Of a DNA stretch of 64,000 nt, positions 58,832 to 64,000 are shown one piece after another (the first letter of the stretch is position 1; each line of letters opens with the position of its first letter). This stretch comes from Heterodera schachtii. Its lineage: Eukaryota > Nematoda > Chromadorea > Rhabditida > Heteroderidae. The notes beneath the pieces are model-generated. The model saw nothing but the letters and a program-made list of their open reading frames with translations. It searched no databases and was not told the DNA's origin. The stretch is taken from contig SIJG01000044.1 of assembly GCA_023374025.1 (NCBI GenBank), positions 749,011 to 813,010 on the forward strand. The letters are read 5' to 3'. The translations under genes and the position numbers were made by a program.

Positions 58832-60000
58832 TATATAAGATGACCAATATAGTGACTGAATGATCAATTTGCTTAATTTCCGATCCGAAAATCATGCTAA
58901 TTGTGGATGTTTTACTCGTCAATAACCAAATTTATGAGTGAATGACCGGCCAAATGCCAATGTTTTTATGGTACCGTACTAAAGGAAGTTTTTCGGGTTT
59001 TTTTTTTTTGAAATAAGGAGAAGAAGTAGCAAGATTTATGAATCAACTTTGGAATCAGCTTAGTGTTTGTGGAATCCTAAATTTAATAAAAAATATAAAT
59101 ATTAATTACTGCCGCTGACGATTTTTATTTTTAAAAATTAAACAACCAATGTGGTAATTAAAAAATAGTGAAATAAAAAAAATATTTAAAAAACATAATG
59201 AAGTGTTGGAAAAAATGAAAAGGACACCTAAATTGAGTAAAACAAAAAAGCGATATTAAAAAGAGATGAGAAAAGAGCCATTACAACCAAAACAACAAAC
59301 AAATTAAACATTATTAACTTATTAATTAATTAATTAAGCTATTATGACAATGAGTATGAAAAAAAAGATTCAATATGAATTTTAATAAAATAAAATATAT
59401 CAATATGCTTAGTTTACATCCGCATTGACTGTTTTTCATGGCATGGCATTTGAAAAAAAAAGAGGGCAAATGTTATTCCTGAAAAAAAAATAAATAAATT
59501 TTAAATGCTATTTTCTGTTTTATACTTTTATAATTCAATTTTGAGGAGGTTCATCAAAAAAGTTTGTTTTTTAATTATTTATAATCTGGTCTTAATCCGG
59601 CCTTTTTTTTGCCTCCGATTTTGGCACTTTTTGGACCAAAAAAGTATCAAAAAACTTTTTTTTTTAAATATAAAATATAGTTATTAATTATATAGTATAA
59701 ATTTTTTGCACTTTCTTCTTTTCCTTAGATTTTCTAGGCGGAAATTTTTGACTTTTGCACAAATAATTTCAAATTTTTACAGGAAAATAGCCATCATTAA
59801 AAAATCCATCTTACAATTATCCTATTTTGTAAAACAATATCAAAATTTGAAAAACAAGATTTGATACTTTACGAACCATTATGCCATCCCATGAATTTGT
59901 TTTTTGCCATTTCTCTTCTGCAACATAACACCTGAAATGAGGCAAAACAAGTTTTGGCAAGTGAAATCGTGACTGCACAATCGGACAGTGGACATTCCGA
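58832..60000. other. AT-rich spacer, nothing recognised
   Basis: No coding frame of convincing composition and no clear element ends. Confidence 0.4.
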
Positions 60001-60034
60001 CAGTGAGGAGAATCCGACAGATGTGGACAATCGG

Positions 60035-60345
60035 ACATGGATAATCCGACAGTGAAATACACAAAAAAAAAAAAAAAAAATGCCGTCGCCGAAGGGGATC
60101 GATTGTGCCATAATCCACTGGACGGCATTCGTGTGCGAGGAATGGCATGAAAAACGCTTATGTTGAAGAAATCTGTAACTATCGCATACAAAATGCCAAA
60201 CCCAAACTTATTTGCAACGAAATAATGTTTTAGAAGGCATTCAGAATTTTTGTTTTTTCTTGATTTGCCACAATTGGTCCCTTTCGGTGACGGCATTTTC
60301 TTATCTTTTTGGGTATTTTACTGTCGGATTGACCACTGTTTACAT
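60035..60345. mobile_element. foldback element with AATCCGACAGTG repeats
   Basis: Left arm (60035-60110: AATCCGACAGTGAAATACAC, poly-A, ATGCCGTCGCCGAAGGGGAT) is inverted at 60270-60340 (GACGGCATTTTC ... TTTTACTGTCGGATTGACC). Further CCGACAGTGGACA units extend left to about 59995. The repeat resembles that of the hAT at 31480. Confidence 0.65.
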
Positions 60346-60713
60346 ATTTTAGAAATAATATTTCTTAAAACGACTTGGAAATGGCGTTCATTTGTGAGTC
60401 TTTTGCTAAATCATTTTTGCCAAAGAGAACAGAAAAAACAAATTTACTTCTTTCTGTTTTTCCATTGCAATTAAAACTAAAACTTTTTGAAAAATTGGCA
60501 AAAAAAAAAAGGAATTTGTCTCAAAATCCTCGAATGTTTTTTACATTAGTGAATATGTGTGTACGTACAAAAGCATGTCAATTTTTGATTTTCTGCGCCA
60601 GATGGACTTGCCGAAGCATGGCCAAGCAGTTGTACTACTTTTTGCATTTTGGCTATAATTTTATTTTAAATCATAAAAAATATATTTATTTAATTTCTAA
60701 TATTAATTATTTA

Positions 60714-60850
60714 CGATGAATTCATTTCATGTCCCTCGTGTGCATGGATGAAAAATGAATCTTTGTCATAGCTCGGCAGTGTGATGTAGTTTCCCGAACC
60801 ACTTTTATCATTTTTCAATGTCGAGCTCGATTTGTGGCTATTGTAAAACG
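60714..60850 (-). CDS. candidate 3' terminal exon, unknown gene
   Basis: On the minus strand a clean frame reads TTFYNSHKSSSTLKNDKSGS, then GNYITLPSYDKDSFFIHAHE, and ends MNSS with TAA. Codon use and GC content are like the real exons here. The upstream side runs straight into a GGGACC-type repeat, and no acceptor or preceding exon is evident, so it may be a stranded exon or a gene fragment. Confidence 0.3.
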
Positions 60851-60851
60851 T

Positions 60852-60995
60852 GGTGCGACTTTTGGGGATTTGCAACTTGGGGACCCGACACTTAGGGAAC
60901 CCGGCATTTGAGGACCCGACTTTTGGGGACAAGACGACATTTGTGGACCCGACTCTTAGGGAACCCGACATGTGGGGGGGGGGGGGGGACCGCGA
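60852..60995. repeat. GGACCCGACxxTTxGGGGA tandem repeats
   Basis: About seven degenerate units (CTTGGGGACCCGACACTTAG, GAACCCGGCATTTGAGGACC) end in a long G run. It looks like the subterminal repeat of another hAT-like family, but only one end is seen. Confidence 0.6.
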
Positions 60996-63123
60996 TTTGG
61001 GGATTTTAATAAAACAAAAAAATTTATTTAAATTTTAATTTTATGCCAAAAAGTAGACAAATTTACGTCTGCTTTAGCGAGAGTTAATTCCAATTGCAAG
61101 ATAATTTTTTTAAATTAACTCTGTTTACGGACTCACCGCGTGGAGGTAGCAGGATTTTGAGCACATACTAACCACAACACAACAGACAAATCGCAATTGT
61201 AGTTGACACAAAAATCAGGAAAAAGCTATTTTCCGGGAAGGTCCGGCGTTACCGACAGTGGATGCCGGGGAAAATTTTTCTATTAACCGATAGAATACAA
61301 ATTTTTTGGGCTTAGCTCAAATTTTGAAAACTTTAATGAATTATAGTTTGTCTTTGCCGTTAGGCTCCGCCGGAAAATTTTTAAATATTGGCCAGATGAA
61401 GCAATGATCTCGAAAACCTCTTAAATATTTCATAATTTTTAGAAAAAAATTTTTGCCGGAAGGGCGAGGGTCATTCGTATTTATTACCAAAAGATTTGAA
61501 GCGAAAAACTTTAAAAAAAACAGTTATTAAAAATTTCATTGTAACTTTTTGTTCCAAACGAGAATTTAAAGCTACCAAACTTTATATGTGAGCTTGCATT
61601 GGAAATTTTATGAAAAAATTATGTCCATTGGTTATTTAAGTATTGGGCCTAAAACTTGCTACAAAATTCGCATCTTTTCCAAAATTACTTCCATTTTTTT
61701 GAAAAAAATATTATTACAATTTTATTTAAAACGCCTTTCCCTAGGGCCAAGGGGATAGAAATAAACTATTCGTTTTCGTTATTTGAATCGCCCCAATTTT
61801 CCAAATCATTGCGTATGATGAGATTGGTGAGAATTGCATTACATTTTGGTTCTCAATTGCATCAAAACCGTTCAACCAAATTACGTATAGCCAAATCAAA
61901 TCTCTGTGTATTTTTAAATCATTATCTCCTGTTTATATATTTTTCCGTTTCTAAATCTTATCCCCTGAGTTGGGTCCAACTCGTACTCATCGGGAATAAT
62001 GGCATTATCGGCCTATTGCTCGATATGGAAATAACTCTGGCTAAAAATACGGAAATTTTTTTCCAAATATAAAAGAAATTAAAAGTTTTTTAAATATTAC
62101 AAATAAAGAAACCCTTTTTTTATCATATTTCATTATTCTTTTTTTTTCTTTGCTCATCAGTGACAAAATTTATCTTTCTTTGGTGTATAAAATGGACCAC
62201 TTTTTGAGTGTGAATTTAATCTTGTTCACGTTGTGCAATGGCCTGTCCACCACGCAACAGAATATAATTATTAATTTATTTAAATTTAAAAAGTGCACAG
62301 CGCGTTTTCGAGATCACTGCTCACAATTATATATATATTCATTTCCGACAATACCATCAAAATTTAAAAATTTCAAATTTTGAATTTACAATCTAGAAAT
62401 TACTTTTAACTCTAAAACATTTAATTATTATTAATATTTAAAAGAAAATTAATTACCACTTTCACATTCAAAAAGTTGCGCCTTTTTTGAAGAGTAAACA
62501 AAAATTAAATTTTGTCTCTGACATCATACATATATTTGAATTAAAAAAAAAATTACAAATTTCTGAAAGAAGCGCACCTAATCATCTGATGTTATAAGTC
62601 ACTAGGAATTTACGAGAAGTTCAAACGAAAAATTGGGTTCTTTTCGCGTATTTAAGTTTTTTTTAAATAAAATACTAAAACTTTAATAAAAGCAATATGA
62701 ATTTTTCTTTCTTTTGCAACCGGGTAAAAAAGCCTCATTTTAAGATAGTAAAACTGTGTTCTTCCGGGAAGGACCCGGCGATGCCGACAATGGCCATCGG
62801 GAAAATTTTTTTGCCGTGTCCAAATGCGGACTTGTGCATTTAGGCCCACCAAAATTTTTCATCATTTTGGATTTTCCGGATTACTCGTTAGCAATGCAAA
62901 ATATATTTACGAATTCGTTAAATTTTCTTCCATTTCAGATTATTTTGATATCACACTGAAACTATTTTTACATTTTATTTATATTGGCTTTTCTTCAATA
63001 TAAAAAAAAAATTCTGACAATACCTGTTTTGGGAGGGGGAGGGGACTTTTCGGTTGGGGCGGTGCTGGGTCGTTACTCATCAGAAACCATCAAATGGAAA
63101 CTTTGACGAAAAATTATCATAAG
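60996..63123. other. AT-rich region without a supported gene
   Basis: Variants of the GTCCGGCG...GCCGA motif lie at 61241-61270, 61350-61375 and 62765-62795. 63060-63080 (GGTGCTGGGTCGTTACTC) is the end of a MULE-like element into which the second LTR element inserted. A frame at 61656-62072 (GNNGIIGLLLDMEITL) and one near 62192 with a hydrophobic start (MDHFLSVNLILFTLCNG) were considered and are too weak to call. Confidence 0.4.
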
Positions 63124-63346
63124 TGTGGTGTACTAAAGGGATAATTTGAATTTTAAATCCCCACATTTCCCGCCCATTTTACTGCCCATAAATATGGAAT
63201 TGTTTTCCCTTCTTTTTGCTTCCCCACCATTCATTTTGTCATTTATTGTCTGCATTTATTTATTGTCCTTTGACCTCCCAATTTTCTGTGCTTTATTTAT
63301 TTGGAATAAATCAATATTCCCCTTTAACTGTTGCTCGGACACAACA
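63124..63346 (+). repeat. 5' LTR of a second retrotransposon
   Basis: It starts TGTGGTGTAC and ends GGACACAACA (inverted ends), holds CATAAATA and AATAAA, and is directly followed by a primer-binding site. Length (223 bp) and layout match the LTR at 21023. The other LTR is outside the window. Confidence 0.75.
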
Positions 63347-63353
63347 GTTAAAT

Positions 63354-63366
63354 TGGCGCAGTCAGC
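63354..63366 (+). other. primer-binding site
   Basis: TGGCGCAGTCAGC lies seven bases after the LTR; its first ten bases equal the site in the other element. Confidence 0.7.
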
Positions 63367-63561
63367 AAAGGAACAAAGCCAGCAAAAAAGCGACGCAAAC
63401 ACCAAGCGACATTTTTACGAAAATTGTTTCGTGTTAACAATTTTCGTTGGGAAATTGAACAAGTCTCGTGTTGACTTTTCAATTTCGCAGATTCGCCGAA
63501 AAACCGAAACACTCGTGTTGTGTAAGGTTCCGTGATATACGGTTTTTCAATCGTCGCTACA

Positions 63562-64000
63562 ATGGCACAGCAGCAACAGGACAACAAAATCAAATCGGCA
63601 AAAGGGCCAGGATCATATTCACCGGAGACGTCGTGGGATTCTTGGGCGGAAAGATTTGATTTCTTCATAAAGCTCAGAGGGATCACCGACCCGGAGCTGA
63701 AAAAGCTCTTATTGTTCACCGAAATTGGCCCAATTTATGATGAGTTGAGGATGATGGCACAGCCTGATGACGTCCGCGAAATGGATTTTGCTGAAATTAT
63801 GGCACTGATGTGCGAGCGATATGGTGAAGCAAAATCCATAGCAGCAAGGAGACATGAGCTGTTCACCGCCAGGCAACAATCTGGACAATCGACTCGCGAC
63901 TTCCATTCAATTGCGTTCACTTATCGCCAAAGCGGAGTGGGGCAAGGACAGCATCGACATGTGCTTAAGTGCACTATTCATCAATGGAATTGTCAACGAT
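63562..64000 (+). pseudogene. Gag start of the second LTR retrotransposon, frameshifted
   Basis: From the ATG a Gag frame runs: ERFDFFIKLRGITDPELKK, LLLFTEIGPIYDELRMM, ALMCERYGEAKSIAARRHEL, FTARQQSGQSTRDF. After DF an extra C at 63904 shifts the frame; the homologous continuation (IQLRSLIAKAEWGKDSIDMC) is in another frame and runs to the window edge. So this copy is broken or the base is an assembly error. It is a retroviral-type Gag of a Ty3/gypsy-like element; pol would follow to the right. Confidence 0.75.

Overview
The window looks like nuclear DNA of a plant-parasitic nematode, most likely a cyst nematode (Heterodera/Globodera type). This is inference. It rests on the AT-rich sequence, spliced genes with TTTCAG acceptors, a RanBPM-like SPRY gene, a family of secreted coiled-coil proteins with a C-terminal ubiquitin fold, and heavy loads of non-autonomous DNA transposons. 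There is no sign of bacterial organisation.

Layout. 1-0.4 kb: the 3' end of a + strand gene with a hydrophobic C-terminus. 1.5-10.1 kb: a ten-exon minus-strand SPRY gene (402 aa as modelled) whose long introns are filled by hAT-like and foldback elements. 10.1-15 kb: mobile-element debris and a polypyrimidine tract. 15-18.8 kb: a decayed + strand member (locus A) of the coiled-coil/ubiquitin-like family. 18.8-21 kb: coding remnants, a hAT element and a tRNA-Glu-like remnant. 21.0-26.2 kb: a young Ty3/gypsy LTR retrotransposon on the minus strand with LTRs that look identical. 26.9-29.2 kb: an intact seven-exon minus-strand family member (locus B). 29.2-33.4 kb: transposon nests and a SPRY exon pseudogene. 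33.5-36.8 kb: a six-exon minus-strand gene for a secreted 735-aa protein with a triplicated domain (NWHCAKI modules). 37.4-46.0 kb: an 8.5-kb satellite array of about 55-bp units, ended by a foldback element carrying GC-rich sequence. 48.2-50.6 kb: an intact + strand family member (locus C), the inverted paralogue of locus B. 53.9-58.7 kb: a nine-exon ELOVL fatty-acid elongase gene. 63.1-64 kb: the 5' LTR and start of gag of a second LTR retrotransposon.

How the parts relate. Loci B and C are a segmental duplication in inverted orientation that includes flanks and a tRNA-like remnant. The LTR element, the GCCGAC foldback and a small CCCC-rich MITE were each inserted into only one copy, so the other copy gives an empty site. 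The two intact family members and the NWHCAKI protein start with signal peptides, so they could be secreted, possibly as parasitism effectors; that role is inference. The elongase is an ordinary ER lipid-synthesis gene. All exon models were built by hand from frame continuity, splice signals and similarity between copies, without any search or transcript evidence.
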